DNA from: Acidobacteriaceae bacterium
GTDB taxonomy: Bacteria > Acidobacteriota > Terriglobia > Terriglobales > SbA1
Length of the DNA stretch: 6,211 bases
Direction: 5' to 3'
Assembly (NCBI GenBank): GCA_003156615.1
Contig: PMHI01000690.1
Location: forward strand, 1 to 6,211
Shown one piece after another: positions 1 through 6,164 of this stretch. A program made the position numbers and the translations under genes. The notes beneath the pieces were generated by a model, which had not been told where the DNA came from, ran no database searches, and saw only the letters and a program-made list of their open reading frames with translations. The first letter of the stretch is position 1; every line of letters starts with the position of its first letter.

Positions 1-1458
1 GGCGAATCGCTGGCTACGGTGCAGAAGTTTGATGTACCGCTTGAACAGGCCACCACGTCTTCGCTGGATGCTCTCAACGCCTATACCATGGCTCTCGCCA
101 CATGGGATAAGCAAGGCGACCGCGCTTCACTCCCTCTTTTCCAGAGAGCCCTCGATCTGGATCCGAATTTCGCCATGGCTTATGGGGCGATAGCGACGAT
201 CTATCACAACCTGGGTGAGGACGGCCTTGCCCGCAAGAACACGACCCGGGCTTACGAACTCAAAGAGCGGGTAACGGATTCCGAAAAACGCACAATCGAA
301 GTGCGATACCACCAATACGTGACCGGGGATATGGAAAAGGCAGCCCAGGTCTTAGAAGTCTGGGCGCAGAACTACCCGGAGAGGCCAGGGATTTTTTACC
401 ACCTGGCACCTATGTATTCCCAATTAGGGCGTTACGACAAGGCGGTCGACGGGCTCCGTCGGGCAATTCGCTTGGACCCCACAAGGGCAGCTGGCTTTTT
501 CGATCTTGCAGAGGGCTTGCTGGCACTGGGGCACTTCGACGATGCCGGCGGGGTTCTGGCGGAAGCGGATCGGCGAAAATTTCAAACCGAATACCTGCTC
601 CGGGCAAGCTACTGGCGGGCATTCGTAGGAGGAGACAACGGCGAAATGCAACGCGTTCTCAAGCGGGCCTCTGACGCGTCCGGGTCGCAGTCGTCACTTC
701 TCTACGAGCGATCCAAAACCGAAGCTTATTACGGACATTTCCAGAAGGCTCGGGATCTTTCTCGGGCGGCTGTGGACTTGAGGATACATGAGGGAGACAA
801 GGAAGGAGCTGCCAGTTGCCTGGCAGAAGCCTCGATTCGCGAAACGGAGGGAGGTTTTGTTTTGCGGGCCTGGCCCTACCTTGCGCGCGCCGAGAGGATT
901 AGTAACGGCAAAGACGTGCAGGTCCTGGCTGCCCTCGTGAGTGCCCGAATAGGTGATCTGAAACAGGCGCAGAAGCTGAGCGAGGACCTGGACAAGAAAT
1001 ATCCGCAGGACACTTTCGTGCAAAAATATTGGCTCCCCGTCATCCATGCCGCGCTGGATCTCCGACAAGGGAAGGGATCGAAAGCCGTCGACGACCTGGA
1101 ACCCGCGGCGGCAATCGAATTAGGCAATTCATCCCCACTGACACTTTATCCAGCGTATGTCCGCGGCCAAGCCTATCTTCTGGTCCGTAATGAGAGTAGA
1201 GCGGCGGCTGAATTCCAGAAATTCATTGATCACCCAGGCATCGTTTTAAATTTCCATCTGGGAGCCCTGGCTCGCCTCGGGCGAGCTCGCGCCTACGCTC
1301 AGAGCCGCGATTCCGCCAAGGCTCGGGACGCCTACCAGGACTTCCTCACCCTCTGGAAAGACGCCGACCCCAACATCCCCATCCTAAAGCAAGCCAAGGC
1401 GGAGTACGCGAAGCTGGCGGTTAATTCCGACGCGCAGTCCTTGAAAACATGGCCATAG
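1..1458 (+). CDS. TPR-repeat protein, 3' part (C-terminal region of a kinase/TPR or winged-helix/TPR protein), 5' truncated by window edge
   Basis: The frame is open from base 1 (first codons read G-E-S-L-A-T), giving at least 485 residues before the TAG at 1456-1458. A GTG at 19 is the first possible start codon, but the residues before it fit the family, and the stretch through 'KFDVPLEQATTSSL' looks like the linker that joins an N-terminal domain to the TPR region in large acidobacterial proteins; so this is almost certainly an internal fragment. TPR-like helices are visible at about residues 42-90 (FQRALDLDPNFAMAYGAIA), 128-190 (YHLAPMYSQLGRYDKAV, then AIRLDP) and near the C-terminus (LGRARAYAQSRDSAKARDAY). 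TPRs are helical protein-binding scaffolds. In related proteins as I know them, the missing N-terminus is a Ser/Thr protein kinase domain with a membrane segment, or a CadC-like winged-helix domain; the window cannot decide which. The last residues (FLTLWKDADPNIPILKQAKAEY) are a typical end for this family, so the C-terminus looks intact. It converges on the permease gene. Inferred role: signalling or regulation, partner unknown. Confidence 0.88.
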   Translation, partial: GESLATVQKFDVPLEQATTSSLDALNAYTMALATWDKQGDRASLPLFQRALDLDPNFAMAYGAIATIYHNLGEDGLARKNTTRAYELKERVTDSEKRTIEVRYHQYVTGDMEKAAQVLEVWAQNYPERPGIFYHLAPMYSQLGRYDKAVDGLRRAIRLDPTRAAGFFDLAEGLLALGHFDDAGGVLAEADRRKFQTEYLLRASYWRAFVGGDNGEMQRVLKRASDASGSQSSLLYERSKTEAYYGHFQKARDLSRAAVDLRIHEGDKEGAASCLAEASIRETEGGFVLRAWPYLARAERISNGKDVQVLAALVSARIGDLKQAQKLSEDLDKKYPQDTFVQKYWLPVIHAALDLRQGKGSKAVDDLEPAAAIELGNSSPLTLYPAYVRGQAYLLVRNESRAAAEFQKFIDHPGIVLNFHLGALARLGRARAYAQSRDSAKARDAYQDFLTLWKDADPNIPILKQAKAEYAKLAVNSDAQSLKTWP

Positions 1459-1506
1459 GTCGGCTAATGAGATGTACACGGACGGAAGACCTTGACGAGA
1501 TGATCG

Positions 1507-1534
1507 CGGCTCAAGACAAAGTTTCTTGACGCCG
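1507..1534 (+). terminator. Hairpin downstream of the TPR gene, possible transcript end
   Basis: It starts 49 bases after the TPR stop codon. The arms 1507-1516 (CGGCTCAAGA) and 1524-1534 (TCTTGACGCCG) pair over 10 bp with one bulged C at 1530 and a 7-base loop. No T run follows, so it may be a 3'-end stabilising stem or a terminator without a U tail. The only T run (1599-1606) lies 65 bases further on. Confidence 0.3.
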
Positions 1535-1622
1535 TAGGATTAGAAGATTGGAAGACGGGAGTGCCCATTGATAGGGTGCCGGTTGGATTGCGGGTGTCTT
1601 TTTTTTCCTTATTTAGTTCTTC

Positions 1623-1687
1623 CTCAATTTCGGTGCAGGGACATGAACTTGGTCATCGAATGACAAAGCCATGTCCAACGAATTGAG
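1623..1687. repeat. 65-base imperfect inverted repeat (long hairpin)
   Basis: Read outward to inward, the pairing blocks are 1623-1629 with 1681-1687 (CTCAATT/AATTGAG), 1631-1632 with 1679-1680, 1639-1645 with 1670-1676 (GGACATG/CATGTCC), 1648-1650 with 1666-1668, and 1652-1656 with 1660-1664 (GTCAT/ATGAC) around a 3-base loop. That is 24 base pairs in 65 bases, interrupted by one bulged T, a 6-by-2 internal loop and two small mismatches. It sits 164 bases after the TPR stop and 140 bases beyond the permease stop. No T run follows on either strand, so it is not a standard terminator. It could be a palindromic repeat element, a decayed miniature mobile element, or an RNA structure protecting 3' ends. 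Pairing is seen directly; function is unknown. Confidence 0.6.
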
Positions 1688-1782
1688 CGCTTTCTAGCAT
1701 ACGGCCGTGTCCTTGGTACGCAACGCGAGGCGGTATCCGGTTTCACAAAGAGATGAGAAAGAAAAAGCCAACAGGGAGAAGA

Positions 1783-1804
1783 GCGACATCCGAAAATGGG
1801 TCGC
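1783..1804 (-). terminator. Weak hairpin downstream of the permease gene
   Basis: On the minus strand this lies 23 bases after the permease stop. The arms GCGAC (1783-1787) and GTCGC (1800-1804) pair perfectly, with two more possible C-G pairs inside (1790-1791 with 1798-1799). A T-rich stretch (GCTTTTTCTTTCTC on the minus strand) begins only about 15 bases after the stem, which is farther than in a classical intrinsic terminator. It is the best candidate end for the padR-permease message, but weak. Confidence 0.2.
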
Positions 1805-1827
1805 GGACAATGCTCACTCAGTGTTAG

Positions 1828-4584
1828 CTATTCGGTCCTTAGGGCCTGAACCGGATCGATGAAGGCGGCGCGGCGCGCTGGACGAAGGGCCGCGAGAATG
1901 CCTACGACCGTTAGGACGCCTATGGCAAACGAGAGAGGCAGTAAGCTGATTGTTCCGGTGCCGTAAAGAAGGTTTCTCACCTTAAAGCCCAGCGCTTCCG
2001 TAAGGATCACTCCTGGTATAACCCCGGCGACGAGAATCCCCAGCGTCTGGCGCAGGACGAGCGCGTGGACCTCGGCGCGCGTCGCTCCCATGGCGATGCG
2101 GATGCCGATTTCTGACGTGCGGCGTGCAACGTTAAACGAAAGCAGTCCGTAGAAGCCCAAGGCAGCGAGCCCTACGGCCAAGAATCCAAACACGCCGGTG
2201 AGCCGTGCCAGGAGCTTCTCTCTAGAGAGGCTGCCTTCATACTCGACATCCATGGGAACGATCTCGGTAATCGGAAGATTCGGACCAAGCGATAGCAAGC
2301 TATGGCGGATTGCAGAGTGGAGCGGGTCAAGATTCCCGCTGCCGCGAACCTCGATGGTTCCTGCCCACGCCGGCCGTTGAGTAAGGGAAAAGTAGGCGAC
2401 GGCAGGCGGAAGCGAGCGCAGATCGTCGACGCGCGCATCCGCGACTTCTCCGACGATCATGTATTCCGCGTCGCCAGGCGCAGGCTCATAGCCGATGCGG
2501 TGTCCCAGGGGACTCTCATTCCCAAAAAGCTTCCGGGCGAAAGCATGGTTGATTATGGCAACGGGTTGCGAGGCTGGCAGGTCTCGTTCATTGAAGTCCC
2601 GACCTTGCAGAATCGGAATCCCTAACGTGTGGAAGTACCCGGGACCAACATGGTTCTCTTCTCCGTGCAGCTGCTTCTCCGGGATTTCCGGGTGGCCAAA
2701 GACGTGGATGGCAGTGTTCCAGACGCATCCGGGAATGGAGCACATCGAGATCGCTGCATCCCTGACGGTAGGAAGTTCTTTAAGCCTTTCAACGATACGG
2801 CTATACGGGTCGGGCAGAGTATCCTTCTCATGAAGAGCGTGCGCGAAGTCCAGATGAACCGAAATTACGTGGTCGCGATCTAGCCCTGCATCCCTGCGGC
2901 TGAGATTCACGAGGGTTTGCGCAAACAGCCCGGCCATACCTAGCAGCAGCACGGAGAAACTGACCTGCCCGCCCAACAGAAGGCTCGACCACGAGCGCGC
3001 CTTTCTTCCTTGAAGGAAGGATGAGCCCATTCTTGACTTCATCGCAGCGGTAAGGTTGCTGCCGCAGATCAGCCGCGCCGGCAATACACTGAAGCCCGTC
3101 AGAGCGGCAATGAGAAGAACTGCGCAAAAGGCGAACAGCTCCCATCTCATATGCAGGTCAAGGGCGATGGCGCCTTCACTTGTGGAGGCCCAGCGCAATA
3201 ACAGAGAGCTCGAAGCTTGACTGATGACCAAAGCGAGAAGCCCTCCGATATGTGCGAGGAGAAGATTTTCGACCAAGAGCTGGCGCAACAGGCTCCATCG
3301 ACTGGCGCCGAGCGAGCTACGCACCGCGAGATCACGCTGACGGCTCAGCAGGCGCGCCAGTTGCAGGTTCGCAAGGTTCACGCAGCCAACTAAGAGCACA
3401 AGTCCTGCCATGGCCATCAAGATAACAAGAGGTTGTTCATAGTCTTTTCTGAACGTGCCCTCGCCTGTTGCCGCAGCGACAAGTTGGACACGGCTTCGCA
3501 GAATTTGATCCCGGTCGCCGACGTCTTTGGAAGCATTCGCAAGCACGGCAAAATCGGGCTGCAGGACTTCCGTCCAACGTACAGCGCCTGATGATTTGGC
3601 CTCATCCGGGACACGGGCCAAGAGCCAGAGCCAGAAGATGCCTGGTTGGTTCAAATACGATGCGCGAATGTTCACTCCGCTGCCCGGCCCCAAGGAATCA
3701 AACCAGGACGAGAAATGCCCAGTGGCTTGTGCCGCGAGAGGCAGCCAAAGATCCGGGGCGGTCCCTGCTACCACGCCCAAGAAACGCTCAGGAGCGACTC
3801 CGACGATGACCACAGAGACCCCGTTAATGACACCTTGTTTCCCAATCACCGAGGGATCGCCACCGAAGGATTGCATCCAGTAGCCATGACGGAGAACGGT
3901 GGGCCATTGCGGCTGCGCGGACTGATCGTCGGTTGCAACGAAGAACCTGCCGGCAGCTGGTGAGAGGCCAAGAACGTCGAAGAAATTATCGGAGACGAGC
4001 TGGAGGCTAGCTCGTTCCGAGGAACTGCCTATTGGCTGGAAGATCCCCTCTGAGATACTCGAGCGGGCAATCACCGGAGCGACATTCGCAGTTGCACGCC
4101 TGAGGTTTTTATAGGCTGGGTATGAGAAAAACCATTGCGCGTCGAAGGGAGATTTCACTCCACGGAGAGAATAGATCTGATTAGGGCGCGCGATAGGCAG
4201 CGATGCAAACAATGCTCCGTACAGGAGCTGAAAGATCGCGAGATTGGCGCCGATGCCGAGCGCCAGGGTCAGAACTACTGTTAGAGCGAACCCTGGTGTC
4301 CTCCAAAGTTGACGGACCGCGTAACGCAAATCCTGCGCAAGATGATCGTACCAGGACCATCCCCAGCTTTCCTGGGCCTGTTCCTTGAGCAGCGCGACAT
4401 TCCCGAATGCACGGAGGGCTGCCGCCCGAGCTTCCTCGCCAGACATACCGCTGACTATGTTTTCAGTGGTTTGCCGGTCCAAGTGAAACTCAAGTTCGTC
4501 TTCGAGACGCTTTGTGGCACGGGTGCGGTCGGTGAGCGTCCTCAGCTTGATGAGCAGTCGTTCTGTCCAGCGCGGAATCTTCAT
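1828..4584 (-). CDS. ADOP family ABC-type permease (acidobacterial duplicated orphan permease; MacB/FtsX-like)
   Basis: The 918-residue inner-membrane protein carries a soluble N-terminal prefix of about 90 residues (ELEFHLDRQTTENI at 30-43, then ARAAALRAFGN at 52-62), typical of ADOP permeases. It continues with a tandem duplication of the MacB/FtsX permease unit. Predicted membrane segments are at about 99-121, 384-411, 438-462, 483-503, 534-557, 792-815, 845-866 and 879-900. Unit 1 has a periplasmic core (about 122-380; VSDNFFDVLGLSPAAGR at 197-213, FGGDPSVIG at 240-248) and an FtsX domain (RQRDLAVRSSLGASR, 415-429). Unit 2 repeats this with GPGYFHTLGIPILQGRDF (647-664), NHAFARKLFGN (679-689), RTSEIGIRIAMGATR (822-836) and the usual C-terminus RPARRAAFIDPVQALR. 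Length and both ends look complete. The ATG directly follows the padR stop, with GAAGG at 4592-4596 as ribosome site. MacB-type permeases couple cytoplasmic ATP hydrolysis to work in the periplasm (export or extrusion) rather than using a channel; no ATPase is encoded here, so partner and substrate are unknown. Confidence 0.95.
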   Translation of the reverse strand: MKIPRWTERLLIKLRTLTDRTRATKRLEDELEFHLDRQTTENIVSGMSGEEARAAALRAFGNVALLKEQAQESWGWSWYDHLAQDLRYAVRQLWRTPGFALTVVLTLALGIGANLAIFQLLYGALFASLPIARPNQIYSLRGVKSPFDAQWFFSYPAYKNLRRATANVAPVIARSSISEGIFQPIGSSSERASLQLVSDNFFDVLGLSPAAGRFFVATDDQSAQPQWPTVLRHGYWMQSFGGDPSVIGKQGVINGVSVVIVGVAPERFLGVVAGTAPDLWLPLAAQATGHFSSWFDSLGPGSGVNIRASYLNQPGIFWLWLLARVPDEAKSSGAVRWTEVLQPDFAVLANASKDVGDRDQILRSRVQLVAAATGEGTFRKDYEQPLVILMAMAGLVLLVGCVNLANLQLARLLSRQRDLAVRSSLGASRWSLLRQLLVENLLLAHIGGLLALVISQASSSLLLRWASTSEGAIALDLHMRWELFAFCAVLLIAALTGFSVLPARLICGSNLTAAMKSRMGSSFLQGRKARSWSSLLLGGQVSFSVLLLGMAGLFAQTLVNLSRRDAGLDRDHVISVHLDFAHALHEKDTLPDPYSRIVERLKELPTVRDAAISMCSIPGCVWNTAIHVFGHPEIPEKQLHGEENHVGPGYFHTLGIPILQGRDFNERDLPASQPVAIINHAFARKLFGNESPLGHRIGYEPAPGDAEYMIVGEVADARVDDLRSLPPAVAYFSLTQRPAWAGTIEVRGSGNLDPLHSAIRHSLLSLGPNLPITEIVPMDVEYEGSLSREKLLARLTGVFGFLAVGLAALGFYGLLSFNVARRTSEIGIRIAMGATRAEVHALVLRQTLGILVAGVIPGVILTEALGFKVRNLLYGTGTISLLPLSFAIGVLTVVGILAALRPARRAAFIDPVQALRTE

Positions 4585-4914
4585 CTACGCGCCTTCAACA
4601 ACAAGGTCAATTGCCGCCGACAAGCGGTGCCATTGCGCTTGTTCCTTTTGGAGGCGTCCGCGTCCTGCAGCCGTAAGCGAATAGAATTTCGCCTGTCGTC
4701 CGGTCTCAGTCTCTGCCCATTGAGCCTTGATCAAGGCTTGCTGTTCCAACCTGTGGAGTGCCGGATACAAGGAACCCTGTTGGACTTGCAACACCTCGCC
4801 TGAAATTTGTTGAATGCGTTTTGCGATGGCCCATCCGTGCTTCGGCTCAAGGGAGAGGGTCTTCAGGATGAGCAGATCGAGTGTGCCCTGGACGAGATCG
4901 TTTGGTTTACCCAT
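4585..4914 (-). CDS. PadR family transcriptional regulator
   Basis: This 109-residue cytoplasmic DNA-binding protein has the PadR winged-helix pattern throughout. GTLDLLILKTL (10-20) forms the first helix, HGWAIAKRIQQISG (26-39) the next, GSLYPALHRLEQQALI (47-62) holds the recognition helix, and RQAKFYSLTAAGRGRL (73-88) is the wing. A short C-terminal helix (about 89-105) probably serves dimerisation, as in the small PadR subfamily. PadR proteins are usually repressors that leave DNA on binding a small ligand. The gene is immediately upstream of the ADOP permease and its stop codon abuts the permease start (TAGATG), so they are co-transcribed; this pairing is common in Acidobacteriota. A 12-bp-arm inverted repeat directly upstream (4919-4951) is a likely autoregulatory operator. 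The ATG at 4914 is the only sensible start; its nearest purine-rich site, GGGAGG (4936-4931), is 16 bases away, unusually far. The ligand is not predictable. Confidence 0.95.
   Translation of the reverse strand: MGKPNDLVQGTLDLLILKTLSLEPKHGWAIAKRIQQISGEVLQVQQGSLYPALHRLEQQALIKAQWAETETGRQAKFYSLTAAGRGRLQKEQAQWHRLSAAIDLVVEGA
4592..4596 (-). promoter_or_regulatory. Ribosome binding site of the permease gene, inside padR
   Basis: On the minus strand GAAGG ends 7 bases before the permease ATG (4584). It lies within the last codons of padR, whose TAG (4587-4585) touches the ATG. This supports the chosen start and translational coupling of the two genes. Confidence 0.6.
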
Positions 4915-4918
4915 ACTA

Positions 4919-4951
4919 TGACTGTCTACACCTCCCTATTGTAGATAGTCA
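4919..4951 (-). promoter_or_regulatory. Inverted-repeat operator and probable promoter of the padR-permease operon
   Basis: The arms TGACTGTCTACA (4919-4930) and TGTAGATAGTCA (4940-4951) are inverted copies matching at 11 of 12 positions, with a 9-base spacer. Two promoter readings are possible on the minus strand. One uses TACAAT (4943-4938) as -10, with a poor -35. The other uses TTGACT (4952-4947) as -35 with TAGACA (4928-4923) as a weak -10 at 18-base spacing, which would start the message almost at the ATG. In both, a dimer on the repeat would cover core promoter bases. The only Shine-Dalgarno-like GGGAGG (4936-4931) lies in the spacer. Binding by the adjacent PadR protein is inferred. 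Confidence 0.65.
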
Positions 4952-5471
4952 ATATGTCGTTCCGCATTTAAGAGGTGTCGTGATTCCTTCTTGAGTGGAC
5001 TGGCACACCTTTTAGCATCGTCTGGGCACTAATGAGTGGACTGCGGCTCAAACACTAGTGTTTTGAGCATCTGCGGCCATGAGGCGAGCCGTCTCCCGAA
5101 TTCTTTCGCATCGGCCGGACGCAAGGCGGTCGGGGCTTGACCGAAGCTATAGCGGTTGAGGAAGTGGGGACTCAGGCGTTGCCGAACGGTTGTTCCACCG
5201 TTCCACCGACCAAAGCGGCGAGATGCGCAACCAAGCCACGGCGAATTTTGATCGAAAAATCGCCCAGCCAAAGGCCGAGCCCGAGGATATCGACAGAGCC
5301 GGCAGGGCATTGAGATGAGCGTTCGGTTTAGGCAATGCACGAAGAGATACTCAAAGTGTTCGCCCGGCCGGGTCAGCAGGAGCCAAAGGAGATCTTCGAC
5401 CGTCCGTAAAAAGAACTGAGGACCAGCCGCGGCCCCCGGAAACCCTTTTAAGTACAGCGCGACAGCATACC
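4952..5471. other. Gene-poor part of the divergent padR/yceH intergenic region
   Basis: About 520 bases with no gene I can support. There is an open minus-strand frame of 152 codons (5487-5029), rich in Arg, Trp and Cys, without a ribosome site or family resemblance, whose start overlaps the probable yceH promoter. No plus frame is open for long. Small repeats are present: TGAGTGGACTG twice (4992-5002 and 5033-5043), a palindrome at 5046-5068, a 7-bp stem GAACGGT/ACCGTTC (5184-5203), and GTTCCACC twice in tandem (5192-5207). The stretch could be a decayed gene, but I cannot identify a parent. Confidence 0.5.
5046..5068. repeat. Near-perfect palindrome flanked by 7-bp direct repeats
   Basis: GCTCAAACACT (5046-5056) pairs with AGTGTTTTGAGC (5057-5068), giving 11 bp with one extra T and a centre at ACTAGT. 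The inner 14 bases (5050-5063) are perfectly self-complementary. CTGCGGC occurs on both sides, at 5041-5047 and 5071-5077. It could be an operator for a dimeric regulator or a small repeat element. It lies over 130 bases upstream of padR and over 400 upstream of yceH, so a direct promoter role is not evident. Confidence 0.45.
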
Positions 5472-5502
5472 TTGTCCATCCCATCACCCGCTGCAGTACA
5501 AT
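5472..5502 (+). promoter_or_regulatory. yceH: Probable promoter of yceH
   Basis: TACAAT (5497-5502) matches the sigma-70 type -10 box at 5 of 6 positions, and TTGTCC (5472-5477) matches the -35 box at 4 of 6, with a long 19-base spacer. Transcription would then begin near 5509-5511, at or next to the GTG proposed as start codon. The same TTG is the alternative, longer start codon, so both readings cannot hold together. Confidence 0.35.
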
Positions 5503-5510
5503 CGCTTCTC

Positions 5511-6164
5511 GTGGATCTCCTCACTGACATCGAAGTGCGCGTTCTCGGATCGCTGATCGAAAAAGACATTACCACTCCCGATTACTATCCCCTGTCGCTG
5601 AACGCCCTGATCAATGCCTGCAATCAAAAAAACAATCGTGACCCCGTGATGATCCTCGATGAAGATTCCGTCAGTCACGCGCTCGCCACTCTGCAGGAAA
5701 AACGTCTCGCTGGTCCCGCCAGCGGCGCCGATAGCCGTGTAACCAAACACGAACACCGCCTGCAGGAAGTTTTCAACTTCGATCGCCGCGAGATCGCCAT
5801 CCTCTGCGTGCTTCTCCTCCGCGGTGCTCAAACTCCGGGAGAGCTCCGCGGCCGCACCGAACGCATGTATCGCTTCGAAGCCCTCGACGACGTAATCTCC
5901 ACTCTCGACCGCCTCAGCCAGCGGGACCCGCCGCTGGTCACCATACTCGCGCGCCGGCCCGGCACCAAAGAATCGCGCTACTTGCAGCTTTTCTCTGCAG
6001 ATGCGCTTCCCGCATTCGATGTGGACGTGGCGCGTGCGCCGGACCACGTCATTTCCCGCGCCGATGACCGCCTCTCGAATCTAGAAAGCGAAGTGGCGAA
6101 ACTCAAGATGCAAGTCGCAGAAATCCAGCAGCAACTCTCTGCCTTCCGCAAACAATTCGAATAG
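5511..6164 (+). CDS. yceH: YceH/UPF0502 family protein (DUF480, tandem winged-helix)
   Basis: From the GTG at 5511 this gives 217 residues, close to Escherichia coli YceH (about 215). A longer form from TTG at 5472 would add 13 residues; I prefer GTG because the family begins just before the matching L-T-x-x-E-x-R-V stretch (LTDIEVRVLGSLIEK). Family signatures are TTPDYYPLSLNALINACNQK (21-40) followed by NNRDPVM (41-47), SRVTKHEHR (75-83), LLLRGAQTPGELRGR (101-115), and ESRYLQLFS (154-162). The two halves correspond to two winged-helix folds. The C-terminal 32 residues or so (from about 184) form a heptad-rich coiled coil (LSNLESEVAKLKMQVAEIQQ), as in other members. The fold suggests nucleic-acid or protein binding, but the biochemical role is not established to my knowledge. 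No good ribosome site precedes either start. The gene stands alone, divergent from padR. Family call is firm; start is uncertain. Confidence 0.93.
   Translation: MDLLTDIEVRVLGSLIEKDITTPDYYPLSLNALINACNQKNNRDPVMILDEDSVSHALATLQEKRLAGPASGADSRVTKHEHRLQEVFNFDRREIAILCVLLLRGAQTPGELRGRTERMYRFEALDDVISTLDRLSQRDPPLVTILARRPGTKESRYLQLFSADALPAFDVDVARAPDHVISRADDRLSNLESEVAKLKMQVAEIQQQLSAFRKQFE

Larger units (their letters stand above)
1459..1827. other. Intergenic region between convergent genes, no gene seen
   Basis: These 369 bases separate the TPR gene (plus) from the permease gene (minus). No frame shows a convincing protein. Contents seen: a hairpin at 1507-1534, a weak stem at 1561-1579 with two wobble pairs, a run of eight T at 1599-1606, a long imperfect inverted repeat at 1623-1687, and a short stem at 1783-1804. 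The T run is not directly preceded by a good stem, so a textbook intrinsic terminator is missing for either gene. Confidence 0.7.

Noticed and set aside
694..1127. Minus-strand open frames inside the TPR gene
   Set aside because: They lie opposite a recognisable TPR protein and show no coding features of their own.
1561..1606. Possible intrinsic terminator: stem at 1561-1579 plus eight T at 1599-1606
   Set aside because: The stem is only 6 bp with two wobble pairs and is separated from the T run by 19 bases, so it does not fit the usual terminator structure.
3468..3963. Overlapping plus-strand open frames inside the permease gene
   Set aside because: Antisense shadows of a strongly supported coding region, without family resemblance.
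4309..4803. Plus-strand open frame of 164 codons opposite the padR-permease junction
   Set aside because: Spans the ends of two well-supported genes on the other strand and has no domain or start signal.
4973..5014. AGGTGT (4973-4978) and ACACCT (5005-5010) followed by T residues, as a plus-strand terminator
   Set aside because: Only 6 bp with a 26-base loop, and no gene is transcribed toward it on the plus strand.
5184..5207. Small stem GAACGGT/ACCGTTC and tandem GTTCCACC
   Set aside because: Too short and isolated to assign; two overlapping small repeats of this size can arise by chance.
5029..5487. Minus-strand open frame of 152 codons between padR and yceH
   Set aside because: No ribosome site before its ATG, odd composition (many Arg, Trp and Cys), no recognisable domain, and its start lies over the probable yceH promoter. 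I cannot support it as a gene, though a relic is possible.
5484..6047. Minus-strand open frame of 187 codons antisense to yceH
   Set aside because: It lies almost wholly opposite a gene with clear family motifs; the frame is open because of the codon usage of yceH.
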